Of a DNA stretch of 64,000 nucleotides, positions 1 to 11,039 are shown in pieces. The number at the start of each line of letters is the position of its first letter. Position 1 is the stretch's first letter. A program made the position numbers and the translations under genes. The notes below the pieces were generated by a model. The model had not been told where the DNA came from. It made no database searches and saw only the letters and a list, made by a program, of their open reading frames with translations. Location: contig JAIQDT010001943.1 of NCBI GenBank assembly GCA_021521415.1, forward strand, positions 124,001 through 188,000. The letters are read 5' to 3'. Source of the DNA: Bidens hawaiensis. Taxonomy: Eukaryota; Streptophyta; Magnoliopsida; Asterales; Asteraceae.

Positions 1-300
1 CTTAACTTTAAATTAATTTGCTTGATCGAGCAAGGTTTATAACTAGACGAATTCGGGCAAACTTTGTATATTCAAAAATGAAAATTTTCAAGCAAAGTTT
101 GATCGGGTAAGGTTTGTAAGTGGAAGTATACCGAGTAGACTTTGGATATATTAATCTTTCGAGTAAGGTCTTATGAACTTAAATGAAATTAAATGTTTTT
201 AATATATCAAGTGGATAATGTTACTAGTTGACAGCTAATAATTCACAAAATGACAAAAAGCATTTAAAACCCACTTTCAAAAGGTATATAAGAGGGAGTT
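1..300 (+). promoter_or_regulatory. Motif-rich noncoding stretch with TATA box upstream of the env-like ORF
   Basis: The stretch carries at least five degenerate copies of a motif like CGRGYAAGGTTT (near 25, 54, 102, 128 and 158). The same motif family recurs in the 3' LTR (2650-3200). A good TATA box (GGTATATAAG, about 281-290) is followed by a CT-rich leader and an ATG at 464. This TATA context differs from the one inside the 3' LTR (3383-3390), so it is not simply the other LTR copy. An internal promoter for the env-like ORF is an inference. Confidence 0.4.
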
Positions 301-463
301 AGGCAAATTTTTCAACATTACTTTTTCCTCTCTCTCTCCTTCCACTGCAACTGCTTACTCGCAAAGAAACCTAACCGACTTATCGCAGTCAACTTTAACC
401 CGAACCCTAACTTTTATCAGCCCTCTAATTCCGACTCGGTTATTAATTTGTCGAAGAACAGAT

Positions 464-1969
464 ATGGCAGAAGAAGAACAGCCAAAGTATTTCTTTGAAA
501 AGAAACATAATATGTGTGCACTTCTGCAAGTCACACCTGACAATGAGCCTGTGGCACCAATGATCAGATGGATGGCTCGATCAAATGTCAACTTTGCTCT
601 TACTGAAAATCCTGTCATCTACAGAAATCACTCACTTGATTTCTGGAGATCAGCAGAACTTGTAGAAGACATCAATAAAAAAAAATTGAAGCATCCGTTG
701 CTGGTCAGGAAATACATGTGACAGAAGGGATGATCAGAAGATGTTTCTAGCCCACCTCATATACAATCACCACAACCATCTACCTTCCAAACTCACACCA
801 CAGAACAACCTGATTATGAACAATTCTTCACAACACCACCTACATCACCACACACTGAAACTGACCTTCTGACCCTAATGAAATAAAATGCTGAGTTGAG
901 AAGAATGAATGAGGAAGTAACACAGGAGAATGTGATCCTGTTAGAGAAGTTGGTACAGGCAAACTTGAATATTCAAGCCCTGGAGCAGGAGGTTGAGAAG
1001 ACCTCAGCTGCCCCAAAACAGGGGGAGAATGATTCTATGCCAACTGTCTCAGGTGTAGAAGGTGAGAATGTGAATGCATTGAATATGATTATAAATGTGT
1101 ATGGAGATGGAGAGGAGAGCAGTGAGGAGAGGAGAACTGAGGAAGATACTAATTTCTTAGCTACTGATGTACTTACTGATGTCACTGATCCACAAACTGA
1201 AGAATTCATTGATGAAAATGCTGCTAATGAGGAACTTATATACACTGAACCAGAAACTGACCAAGAAGAAAGTTCCAAGAGGGTAGAGCATGATTCAGAA
1301 CTGGACGCACTTGAAAAGGAAATTGATGACTTTCCTCCTGATAATGAAGAAGACTTAAAGAAGAGGATGGAAAAGGGAAAGGCCAAAATTACAAAAGAAG
1401 AACCTCTTAAGGCATATCCTAAAAAGGATGTTTTATTCAGAGATGATGCTGCTGCTGCCTTAAAAGAACAAGAAAGAATTATCAAAGAGTCAATGGAAAG
1501 GGAGAAAATAGCTCAATCCTTAACTCATGAAGAAATGGCAGAGCAGGAGCTCTTGATCAATGAAGCCAACATAGCAAAAGAAATACATGATGATGTGGCT
1601 GATCAAGAGGTGATAGAGGAGTTGATTAAGATGAATAGAGCTGAGGAAGTTGATAATTCCTTAGCTATGGTGGTTAGCATGTTTCAACCCCAAAGTCAAT
1701 CAAATGAAACTGCTGAACCAGCCAACATGAATACTGATGTCATGATTGAAGAAGAGATTGGTGAGTCCATTGCTTCAATGACTGACAAGAAATGGGCAGA
1801 GCAAGTAAAGGAAGATCTGAAGAAGAATCCCACTGACAACTGGTCAGAAAGGGTAAATATGCCTGAGCCTCATGAAACACTTAACCAGAAGAGAGAAAGA
1901 ATTTCAAAACTCCATGAAGAATTTACTGAAAAAAGTCAACAGGTTTGCCAAAACCTATATGAGGAGTAA
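464..1969 (+). pseudogene. env-like coiled-coil ORF of SIRE-like copia element (broken)
   Basis: The ORF opens at ATG 464 and encodes an N-terminal block ending in a FWRSAE-type motif. I recognise this block from the extra ORF that follows pol in Asteraceae copia elements. The frame breaks in a nine-A run (677-685). The continuation in the next frame meets a TAG near 749 and a TAA near 884. From about 896 to 1969 a long open stretch encodes a highly acidic Glu/Lys-rich region with heptad-like spacing, probably a coiled coil; the first ATG there is at about 905. No membrane segment is visible. Function is unknown; 'env-like' follows lineage usage and does not claim envelope activity. Confidence 0.6.
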
Positions 1970-2555
1970 AAGGACTCATGAGCAGACTGAAAGTGAAAAA
2001 AATGCTAAGAAGGGGAAGTGGGATGTTAAGAATAACAATTTTGTTGAAACACCTGCATGAAGAAGCTGATAAAGGATTCCAATTCTTAAAAGAAAAGAGG
2101 AGCTGGAGATTGATTCAGTCTCACAAATCAAGAAAGATTTCAAAGTTGAGAAGAATGGACATAGCCGAGAGAGACTATCAAATGAATGTCCGAGATCAGA
2201 ATCCATTATCCAACATGAATGCTTGCATAAGTATGAGAAAAAGGATAAGACGCCCCAACTAAAGCCCTTAATATCTTCAAGATGAACACTGCTTCAGAGC
2301 TAATCAACAGAAGACAAGCCGTTCATGATGCAAGAAGAAGATAAGATTAATAGAATAGGCTTTGTTTTGTAATGTCTTCGGACAACTTTCTGATTATGTA
2401 ATTGTGTTTATGTTATTTGAATATGTAATTTTTGATTTTTGATTTGATGTGTATTTTTGCTGAGTGTAAGTAACCATAGAAATGTTTTGGGTCAGCTGAG
2501 GTGTTCCAATATAGGGGGAGATTATTGGGTCAAGAATTTGACCTAAGGGGGAGAT
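1970..2555 (+). other. Decayed 3' end of env-like ORF, UTR and polypurine tract
   Basis: Short overlapping frames continue the Lys/Glu-rich character to about 2260, which suggests the ORF was once longer and is frameshifted. The rest is AT-rich noncoding DNA. A direct repeat of TTGACCTAAGGGGGAGAT type ends at 2555, directly before the LTR. Confidence 0.45.
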
Positions 2556-3863
2556 TGTTGAGTCAAAGATTTGACCTAAATGAAGTACATGGAAGATTGG
2601 AATCATCTCAACCTCCTCTGAATTCGCCAAGTAATGGATCCGGGCACACCTTAGACATCCGAGCAAGCTTTTACTTAGCCGAGTACGATATTTTGCCTAC
2701 CGGGCAAGGTTTACTTCAAGTAGTCTTCTTAAGTGGATATCCGAGCAGGGTTTGCAAATTAGTGCATTGCCGAGTAAGGTACACTAGTTTATGTAAATCC
2801 GGGCAAGGTTCACTTTATCAAGCAAGTCTGTTCTTCAGAGCCAAGTATATTACTCTTCCGAGTAAGGTTTGGTTAACCAAGTCCAAGAAGCCAAGTGATT
2901 GGAAGACCGGGCAAGGTATTCATTAATAAGTATGATCCAAGCATGCTTGATGATCTAAAGGAATATCTCTAAGTAATATCGGGCAAGGTTCAGCTCAAGC
3001 AAGGAACAGTACTCCTGAGTACACTTTGCTAATAAGTTATTTTATAGCAAAGAGCTGAAATGGATCTTTGAAGAACAAGGTTGCTCTTAAGAAGTTGTCG
3101 GGCAAAGTCTGGCAAAGTCAAGAAGACTGAAGTCTACTCGGTGAGTATTTTACTTGGTGAAATACTCTTTAAGTAAAATCTACCCGGAAACTGAACCCGA
3201 GCACACTTCTATGTTACCAAGTTATGAAGGATGGTCGAGCATACTCGGAAAGACAAGACTGATGCAAAGCCTACCCGGATGACTTGTTTTACACTTAGTT
3301 TATTTTGAATATGTAATTTGAGTATGTATGATTGTATTTAGGGTTTCTAGAAGGAATGACAGCTGTCCTAGGTTAGCAGGCCTATAAATAGAATATTTAG
3401 GGCACGCCGCCAAGGCAGGGGCAGAGAGAGAGAGAGAGAGATAAGCCTTTACACTTTTCGGATAAGAAAGAATATTTCTTGAAAGTGACGGCTGTCCTAG
3501 GATTCATAGAAAACCCTAAATCGATTATCCACTTTGTATGATGAATGTTATATAAATGGAAATCATTTGAGTGAATCCTGTGTGTGCTTTCTACCTTTGA
3601 TTATCCTTTGCAACCATATGTTTGTTATTGATTCCGCCTTTAACAAACAGATATCTTTCTAAATATAGCAACCCATCATTAACTCTCTTGTCAACGCATT
3701 AATCTGTGTGAGTTATGACATGATTAATTAAGATCCAGCTGAAATCGAGGGGACCGACACGCTTATTACATTTCTACCATCTTTACCGAGACTTTTGCTT
3801 GAGACTAACACATCTTTCAATTTGGCTTTTCTTTAAGTTTATATCACTTACATTACTCTAACA
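2556..3863 (+). repeat. 3' LTR of the plus-strand SIRE-like copia element
   Basis: The LTR begins TGTTGAGTCA immediately after the purine tract. I end it at CATTACTCTAACA (3863), which gives TG...CA termini and about 1.3 kb. It holds many copies of the CGRGYAAGGTTT-type motif (2655-3200), a TATA box (TATAAATA, 3383-3390), an AG microsatellite (about 3424-3442) and a duplicated GGCTGTCCTAGG-like block (near 3360 and 3490). The start is firm. The end is inferred from the TG/CA rule and from the change in sequence character after it. Confidence 0.6.
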
Positions 3864-4656
3864 GCTTGTTTAAGACCTATCAATGCACCAATGATTAAGC
3901 ACACAGTCTTTTAAGCTTATTTCTTTCTGGAGTTGGGGTCAAATAATCAATGTACTATCATTTTCTCTTTTTGCTTCAAAAACTAAAAATTTTGAGGAGC
4001 ATAAAACAAAATGATTTAAATTGCCCCAGTTAATTTAAGTTCATAAATTAATGGCTATCCTATCCATCTACAAGTAGAGAACAGGACCAAAACATGCAAG
4101 GACGCTTCACAAACATAAATAACTGACTAAATTCTCAGATAAAAGTAAAGTAGAGTGCTTAACGAACGCCCCCAAATACTTTCTATTTGTCAGATAAATG
4201 GCTAACCCGAAGATTCCAAGAAATTATCAGGACCAAACATATATGAGTATATGTCCTTCGAAATAGAAGCAAATGACATAATTTTCAACGATCATAAGCA
4301 AAAATCTTTTTGGTTTTTTTTTTAAACTAAAAACACAATCTTTTTGTCTTTTCGAATTTTTCTTTACATAAACAAGAAAAATTCACATTCTTTTTGACTT
4401 TTTCATAAATTTTTCTGTACAAACAGAAATCACAATCTTTTTGGGATTTTCTAATCTTAAAATGTTTTTGGTTTTACAGATATTAAAATAAAACAAGAAG
4501 GAACACAATATTTTTGATTTTTCTATGTTTTCTAATGTTTTTGGGTTTTATCTATACAAACTCAAAGCACAATATTTTTGTATTTTCTAGAATTCACCCC
4601 CTAAAACCTAAAAACAGAAGGAAATTAAACTAGAAAAATAAAACAAGTAAAGATAA
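3864..4656 (-). other. Pol-distal spacer of the minus-strand copia element
   Basis: No ORF is present. On the minus strand, 4290-4600 holds about five degenerate repeats at roughly 50-60 bp spacing, each centred on AAAAATATTGTG or AAAAAGATTGTG next to AT-rich tracts. Below 4290 it is unique-looking AT-rich DNA. In SIRE-lineage elements this is where the pol-env spacer would be. Confidence 0.5.
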
Positions 4657-5378
4657 TTATCCTAATTTTAGGATCTCATCAAGAGTCTTCAATCCATTTA
4701 AACCAAGCAAAAAGTTAAAACGTGTTTTATCAAACGCTTTGGTAAATAGATAGGCTTTTTGAAAATCAGTGTGCACTTTCTCAAGATCAGTTAATTTCTT
4801 TTCATAACAATCCCGTAAAAAATGATATCGAATTTCGATATGTTTTGTTTTAGAATGTTGTACGGGATTCTTGGTGATACTAATAGCAGCAGAGTTATCA
4901 ATCAAGATGGGAGTAGTAAGAAACTTCAAACCGTAGTCGCGAAGATGTTGTTGTATCCACAAAACCTGGGAACAGCAACTCGAAGCTGCAACATACTCAG
5001 CTTCGGAGATTGAAGTGGAGACCGTTGTCTGCTTCTTACACTGCCAGGAAACAAGCCGGCTTCCTATGAATTGACATCCCGCTATAGTAGACTTGAAATT
5101 GATCTTGCATCCTCCATAATCTGAGTCTGAGTAAGCGGTAAGATCGAAAGTATCATCTTTGGGGTACCATAACCCGATGTCAGGATTTCCCCTTAGATAT
5201 TGCAGAATACGCTTGACCGCTGCCAGGTGAGTCACTCGGGGACTAGCATGGTACCTAGCACATTAAAAAACAGCAAACATTATGTCGGGTCGAGAAGCAG
5301 TTAAATACATTAAAGAACCAATCATGGCACGATAGAGGGTCGGATCAACGATATCCTCCAATTCATCCGGTGATAAAT
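4657..5378 (-). pseudogene. Copia pol: end of reverse transcriptase and RNase H
   Basis: From 5373 downward the reading continues the copia RT C-terminal part (a short GSLMYLT-type segment) and then the RNase H domain. An in-frame stop near 5262 separates the two. Typical RNase H features are visible: the SDSDYGG motif, the WQCKKQTTVSTS segment followed by SEAEYVA, and DNSAA. The ORF ends at 4657. The upstream RT is found 10.6 kb away at 16,012-16,591; the Athila insertion removed no coding sequence apart from duplicating TAAAT (5374-5378 and 16,007-16,011). Confidence 0.9.
5374..5378. repeat. Target-site duplication TAAAT (left) of the Athila element
   Basis: TAAAT directly precedes the 5' LTR TGATGTGTAG. 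The identical five bases follow the 3' LTR at 16,007-16,011, as expected of a 5-bp LTR-retrotransposon duplication. Confidence 0.95.
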
Positions 5379-7097
5379 TGATGTGTAGTAAAACACACTT
5401 ACTTTCCTTATGATTTTATCATGGTTTTTATGCTTATTTGTTTATTTTATGAAAGTATTGGGGGCTAAGTGCAATAATTTACAAAGTTTAAATGTTAATT
5501 GTAGGTTTATGAAGATGGTGAAAAAAGAGTTAATTTGGAAGATTCTAGAGGCCTTGTTGGTCAAGTTTTGAAGCTACAACTCAAGGCCCAACCCAAGCCC
5601 ACAAGTTAGAAGCCTTGTAAAATATTATATAAAGATAATTAATTGAGAAATCAGCCATAATCCATCCAAAAAACCCAAAAATAAAAAACCCTAACCCCAT
5701 TCCCTAGTTCCGATCGGAACTGCAGCAGAAAAAGAAGAAAGAAAAAGAGAAAAGGCGGCGGCTGTGGAGGCTGTGGCGGCTGGAGAGGAAGAAGAACATC
5801 AAGGGGCATCTTGGCACAGCTTCTAGGCATCAATAACATCCATAAACTCAGCCATAAACCCTAAGTAATTATCCTTAAACTTTGATTATTGTTCAAGAAC
5901 CCTAACTTTGTTGAATTAATCTTTTGCTTTGGATTGTTTTGCAAGTGATTGATAGTTTGACTTGTGATTGATTGTGTTTGAATCTTGAATGAATTTGATC
6001 ATGTTTAAGTTGATGTTTATGATGTTTTTCTTAAGTATACATGGCTGTCCAAAATCTATGAGTAGCTAAACTTGCTTGTTCTGCCTAGGATAGATGATTG
6101 TTGAGTAGTTTAGACTTGTATAATGGATTGTTAATGTTCAAGACTTGAATTATTGATGTAAAGTTTAACTAAACCATAAATTCGATTGTGTGTGATGGCT
6201 GTGTTTTATGTGTTATTACTTATAATCCTCTTGCATTAGTTAATTGAATTAGTTTTGATTAATTGATTGCTTGTTAGACTCTTGACTTGGTGTTTAGGGT
6301 TTATTTGCGGGGTGTACAACCGTTGGGATAAGTGGGTATTATAAATCATCTAAAATCAGTTAAAATACACCTACTTTGAGACCGAGAGGTGATAAGAAGT
6401 AATATTGTCTCGTTGCTGTTACTTGTTAGAATTAAGACCGCGCGAGAGCGGGTTTTTGTCTTGTCGAGTTTGAGTGTTTATGTGCAATTAGTTGGTTTAA
6501 TTTGGGTTAAGTTAAATTGTTCCTCTATCCTTGGTGACATAGTATTTGTCTCCATTAGGATAGTGTGTCGATAAGATCGAGAGGAGAGTCGACATTTGAA
6601 CACGTTAATAATTGTTTTTCCGGTTTATTCTTTAAAATCAACTAAGATAAGTTAGAGATTGTTAGAGAGACTGAGAGGTAATTTGACTTTCTTAAACAAG
6701 TTTTAGTTGTGTCATCTTTTATAACCGGCGTCGTGAATATTTTCAATCCATTGTCTTTTTATTTCTGTCAACATGATTCATTCCTAGGTAGACGTCTTTA
6801 TATATTGAATTTAAACCAAAGTTTTCTAAAAGTGTTTTGTCAAAAGTTTTCATTTAGTTAAGTTAAGTAGTTAAATTAAATCTATAAAAAATTCAATTAA
6901 ATATTTTGGTGAGTCTTGTTTAGAGTTTAGTGATTATAAACGTTTTCACGTGTCTTCGAGTTCGATATCCGGACTTTCTTCATCTGTGCTATACGCGACC
7001 GGTACACTTGCCGTTTGTGTGAACTAGGATAGATTGTTTGGTTTTTAAAGCTTAGTTGCAACTTGTGTTTTATTTATATATATATTTTCGCACATCA
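5379..7097 (+). repeat. 5' LTR of the Athila element
   Basis: The LTR starts TGATGTGTAG and ends TTCGCACATCA. It holds no real gene; the short frames in it are duplicated in the other LTR and are not conserved coding. A CT/GA-rich block with GGCGGCGGCTGTGGAGG-type sequence lies near 5752-5785. Confidence 0.93.
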
Positions 7098-7103
7098 AGT
7101 TTT

Positions 7104-7120
7104 TGGTGCCGTTGCCAGGG
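7104..7120 (+). other. Primer-binding site, tRNA-Asp type
   Basis: TGGTGCCGTTGCCAGGG lies 6 bases after the LTR. It matches the complement of the 3' end of plant tRNA-Asp(GUC), TGGCGCCGTTGCCGGGG, with two mismatches. Athila elements commonly use this primer. Confidence 0.8.
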
Positions 7121-7256
7121 ACAAGGTTTGAGGCGTATTAAGAACGACTCGAGTTAGGACTTGCCTTGTTTACTACTTGTCTTTCTTATTTGTTTTATTT
7201 GTTAGTTTAAAATAGTTTAGCAAATTATAATTTCTTTTATTTATTTTAATAGTTGT

Positions 7257-8470
7257 ATGCGACGTACTCGATCTCTAGGACCACCAGAAGTTGAAGGATT
7301 TCCCGAACCAGAGAGAGAGCTTCTTGAGAGACGTCGTACAAAACCGTCTTCCAGTGCATCTACATCCGTCGGTAATACGTTCTCTTATCCTACTTTTTCT
7401 GAACCCGTCATTAGGGATAGGATTATGGGCGATGCGAATCCACCACCAAGAAGGACATTTGCAGACCGGGCCCGTCCAGTCGATGCTGGCGCGAGATCCA
7501 GCATTGCTCTACCAGCTATAGGAGTTCAAACGACTTGGCAAATTCCATCTAATGTTCTGAACACGATTGCTCATTCTGCTCAATTTCACGGGTTGCTCCA
7601 CGAGAACCCCCATACTCATCTCACTCGTATTACACGTATCTGTGACACGTTTCATCTTGCCGGCGTATCCGAAGACGCCATCAAAATCCGAATCTTTCCG
7701 TTCTCACTCGTTGATCATGCGAGTCTGTGGCTTGAGTCCCTCCCACAGGGATCCATTGCTACTTGGGCTGCCATGCAGACCCAATTTCTTGAAAAATACG
7801 ATCCTCCGGCTAAGGCCGCTCGTTTGCGTAACCAAAATCATTCTTTCCAGATGGAGGACACCGAGAGCTTCTACGAGGCGTGGGAAAGGTTCAAAAATCT
7901 ACTTGCGTTATGTCCAAACCACGACCTACAAGACTGGGCGGTTGTTGAGAAGTTCTACAACGGAGTGACGTACGCAACTCAGAGTATGCTCGACACAGCT
8001 GCAGGAGGTAACCTACTAACAACGAAAGATACGGATGAGTGCATTGCCTTGTTTAACGGTTTAGCCATGAGTGGATACCAGCGACCACCAGTTAAGAGTA
8101 CCAAAACCGTCGATTCCCTATCACGCGGCATGCATTCGGTCGACACGAGCACCGCACTTGCGGCACAAGTTGAAGCGTTAGCAAAGATCGTGAAGGACTT
8201 GCAGGTGAAAAGTAAGTTATGCGAGATCTGTAGAGGGGGGAAATGATACTGTTCAGTGCCCCGTAGGTTTCCAGGAGGAGGCAGTCGACTTCGTTAATAA
8301 TCCAAACCGAAATCAAAACTCTTTCAATTCTTATAATTCGGGGTGGAGAGGTAACCAAAATTCCAACTGGAGGAACGGAAATCAGTCCGGCTTCCAGCAA
8401 CGTCAGAGCCTATTCCAGGATTCCGGTGAGGGACCGAGTAGTGAGGAGAAGAAGCCCACGTTAGAGGAGA
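7257..8470 (+). pseudogene. Athila gag, N-terminal part, frameshifted at a G6 run
   Basis: ATG 7257 opens a 329-aa frame. After a Pro/Arg-rich start, residues about 85-280 form the retrotransposon gag domain, with the ICDTF, FPFSL and WLESLPQGS motifs of Athila gag. The frame ends at 8246 just inside a zinc knuckle. A one-base shift in the G run 8235-8240 restores the expected continuation and the rest of gag (to about 8470 and beyond). In the restored frame the knuckle is Cys-X2-Cys-X3-Asn-X4-Cys, with Asn where His is expected. So this gag lost both its frame and its metal-binding histidine. Confidence 0.88.
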
Positions 8471-9345
8471 TGATGGCACAGCAGACACAGATGCTATCGC
8501 AACTCATGACTCGAGAGGACTCCCGTCACAAAGAAACTCAAGAAAAATTCCGGGAGCACGAGTCATTCATGAGAAATCAAGGAGCGTCAATTCAAAATCT
8601 TGAGCGTCAGATGGGAGAGATTGCAAGTCGTCTAAATGAGAGGTCGCTAGGTACACTTCCAAGTAACACTGAACAAAATCCGAAAGCATTCGCGAAGGCT
8701 GTGACGACAAGGAGCGGTGCGGGGGCACGTATCGAGCCCGTGATTCAAGAGTCGACGAGAGGAGCCGTTAACGAGCCTGCGGTAGATGTAGAGGAGCAGG
8801 TAGACGAGGAGATTCAGCTAGAATCTCCATCGGCCAAGGTGCATCAGAGGCACAGCCCCGGAAGTTTAGCACAGGCCGAGAACCAACCATTACCCAGCAC
8901 ACCACCGAGAGTCTACAAACCTAGACTCCCATTTCCCGGGAGAGTCCGTAGGGATAGAGACGAGGAGCAGAACTCCAAATTTCTTGATCTTCTGAATAAA
9001 CTTCATCTTAATATTCATTTCCTTGAGGCACTCACGCAAATGCCCAAATACGCAAAGTTTCTTAAGGATATTCTTTCAAACAAAGAGAAGTTAGCCGAAG
9101 TCTCTTCCATTCCTCTGAGTGCTGGTTGCTCTGCAGTCTTGCAGAGAAAGTTACCAGAAAAGATGTCCGATCCTGGGAGATTCACAATTCCCTGCATCTT
9201 AAGTGATAATACGGTCGTCCATGCGCTGGCAGATCTTGGTGCCAGTATTAATCTCATGCCGTATTCCGTGTATCGCAAGTTGGGTCTAGGCGAACCGAGG
9301 CCTACCCGTATGAGTATCCAGCTTGCTGATCGTTCTGTGAAATAG
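8470..9345 (+). pseudogene. Athila gag C-terminus and aspartic protease, first part
   Basis: This continues from the shifted gag frame. Residues about 1-100 form a Gln/Glu-rich linker (METs and coiled-coil-like), then a Pro-rich region, and from about residue 225 an aspartic protease with the DLGASINLMP active-site segment. The TAG at 9343 lies where Tyr is normal (a VKYPRG-type context). The reading resumes in the same frame directly afterwards. Confidence 0.85.
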
Positions 9346-9897
9346 CCCCGAGGGGTGGTCGAGAACATGCTTGTTCGTGTCGACAAGTTCATCTTCCCGG
9401 TGGACTTTGTTATCCTGGACATGAACGATGACGATAGTGTCCCACTCATCTTAGGCCGACCATTCCTTGCCACTGCATAGGCATTGATCGATGTCTGCGA
9501 GGGTAAATTAATCTTAAGAGTTGGGGATGAGAACGTCACCTTTGACATTCGACAGTCACTGAAACACCCCAAGTCTGCTGATGACTCCTTATACTTCATT
9601 GATACCATCATGGAGCATGTCGGGGAGTTTCTCAGTGAAATTTGTGGAGGATCTGCCTCTGACACCCAAATTCTCGATAGGGAGATTTCGGAGATTGAAA
9701 TGGTTGTCGTAACCAATCAGTCCTTAAATGACGACACCAAGTCGCATACCCCTGAATCTGGCGTATCTGCTGAGATCGTACGAGACGATCCGATGGACCG
9801 ACCTTCGGTCGAGAGTCCTCCTCTTTCCTTAGAGCTTAAGGATTTACCTTCCCACCTTGAGTATGCTTTTTTAATCCGAAAATGCAAGAGGTCGTAA
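9346..9897 (+). pseudogene. Athila protease C-terminal part, ending in a deletion
   Basis: In-frame coding continues through the LGRPFLATA flap-proximal segment to a TAG at 9478-9480, then from 9484 to 9897. It carries the segment that links protease to RT. Near 9870 the text jumps from the EYAFL motif straight into the start of the RT region in another frame. Athila relatives have several tens of residues between these points, so a deletion with a frame change is inferred. Confidence 0.8.
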
Positions 9898-11039
9898 AGA
9901 AGGAGATCATTAAACTCCTTGATGCGGGGATCATTTTCCCCATTTCTGATAGTGCATGCGTGAGTCCAGTCCAAGTGGTTCCTAAAAAGGGTGGCATGAC
10001 TATCGTCACCAACGAGAGGAACATGCTTATTCCCACGAGGACTGTGACAGGATGTAGAGTCTGCATCGACTATCGCCGACTGAATGATGCCACCAGGAAA
10101 GACCACTTTCCTCTCCCATTCATTGATCAGATGTTAGAGCGTTTAGCAGGTCAGCAGTACTACTGCTTCCTAGATGGTTTCTCCGGGTACTTCCAGGTTC
10201 CGATAGCTCCCGACGACCAGGAGAAAACCACTTTCACCTACCCTTACGGAACGTTTGCTTACAAACGTATGCCGTTCGGACTTTGTAATGCTCCGGCCAC
10301 ATTCCAGAGGTGTATGGTGGCCATTTTCCATGATATGATCGAGGACTCCATGGAGGTGTTCATGGACGATTTTTCCATATTTGGGAGTTCCTTCGATCAT
10401 TGTTTATCAAATCTCGAGAGGATGATGTCCCGCTGCGTTGACACCAACCTAGTCCTTAACTGGGAAAAATGTCATTTCATGGTTCGCGAGGGCATTGTTC
10501 TAGGTCATCGAATCTCAAGTGCGGGGATAGAGGTTGACTGGGCAAAGGTCGAAACCATTTCTAATCTTCCCCCACCGACTTCTGTGAGATCAATTCGTAG
10601 CTTTCTAGGTCATGCTGGGTTCTACCGCCGGTTCATCAAAGATTTTTCTAAAATCGCGAGACCCATGACCAAACTTTTGGAGAAGGATGCTCCATTTGTT
10701 TTTTCTGAGCAGTGTATCGAGGCGTTTGATCTTCTAAAAGACAAACTAGTTAACGCCCCAATCATGGTTGCTCCCGACTGGTCGTTACCATTCGAGTTGA
10801 TGTGTGACGCAAGCGACTTCGCAGTCGGAGCGGTTCTTGGACAACGGAAGGATAAACATTTCCATCTGATCTACTATGCAAGCCGGACCTTAAATGGCAC
10901 ACAGGAAAGCTATACCACCACCGAAAAAGAGCTTTTAGCTGTGGTGTTCGCTTTCGAAAAATTTAGGTCCTATCTGGTTTTGTCCAAAAAGATTGTTTAT
11001 ACGGATCATGTCGCTATTAGATATCTTTTCAGCAAGTAG
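9882..11039 (+). pseudogene. Athila reverse transcriptase and RNase H
   Basis: A 385-aa open frame. RT motifs appear in order: VCIDYRRLN, the FPLPFIDQMLERL segment, FLDGFSGYFQ, MPFGLCNAP and the catalytic FMDD (in VFMDDFS). RNase H follows, with CDASD near residue 305 and TTTEKELLAV and YTDH further on. TAG at 11,037-11,039 replaces a lysine-type codon between the RNase H and the RNase H-integrase linker; coding then continues in frame. Confidence 0.92.

Larger units (their letters stand above)
1..3863 (+). mobile_element. 3' part of a SIRE-like Ty1/copia retrotransposon with env-like ORF
   Basis: The window opens inside a plus-strand Ty1/copia element. What remains is a noncoding stretch with a TATA box, a broken env-like coiled-coil ORF (464-1969), a polypurine tract (AGGGGGAGAT, about 2546-2555) and a 3' LTR (2556-3863). 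Gag, pol and the 5' LTR would lie left of the window. An extra ORF between pol and the 3' LTR is known from the SIRE/Maximus lineage, which is why I place it there. The junction at 3863/3864 passes straight into the pol-distal spacer of a minus-strand copia element, so this element probably inserted into that one. The left target duplication is out of view and cannot be tested here. Confidence 0.65.

Noticed and set aside
1..460. 5' LTR of the plus-strand copia element
   Set aside because: Shares motif words with the 3' LTR but not its order, TATA context or TG start; more likely the spacer before the env-like ORF.
973..1485. 170-aa Ser-rich minus-strand frame
   Set aside because: Mirror of the Glu-rich env-like ORF; the Ser/Phe composition is what the antisense of Glu/Asp codons gives.
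6389..6574. 61-aa frame in the Athila LTR (repeated at 15,295)
   Set aside because: Identical only because the LTRs are; no start context or domain.
9015..9716. 233-aa minus-strand frame
   Set aside because: Antisense of the Athila protease region; no family resemblance.
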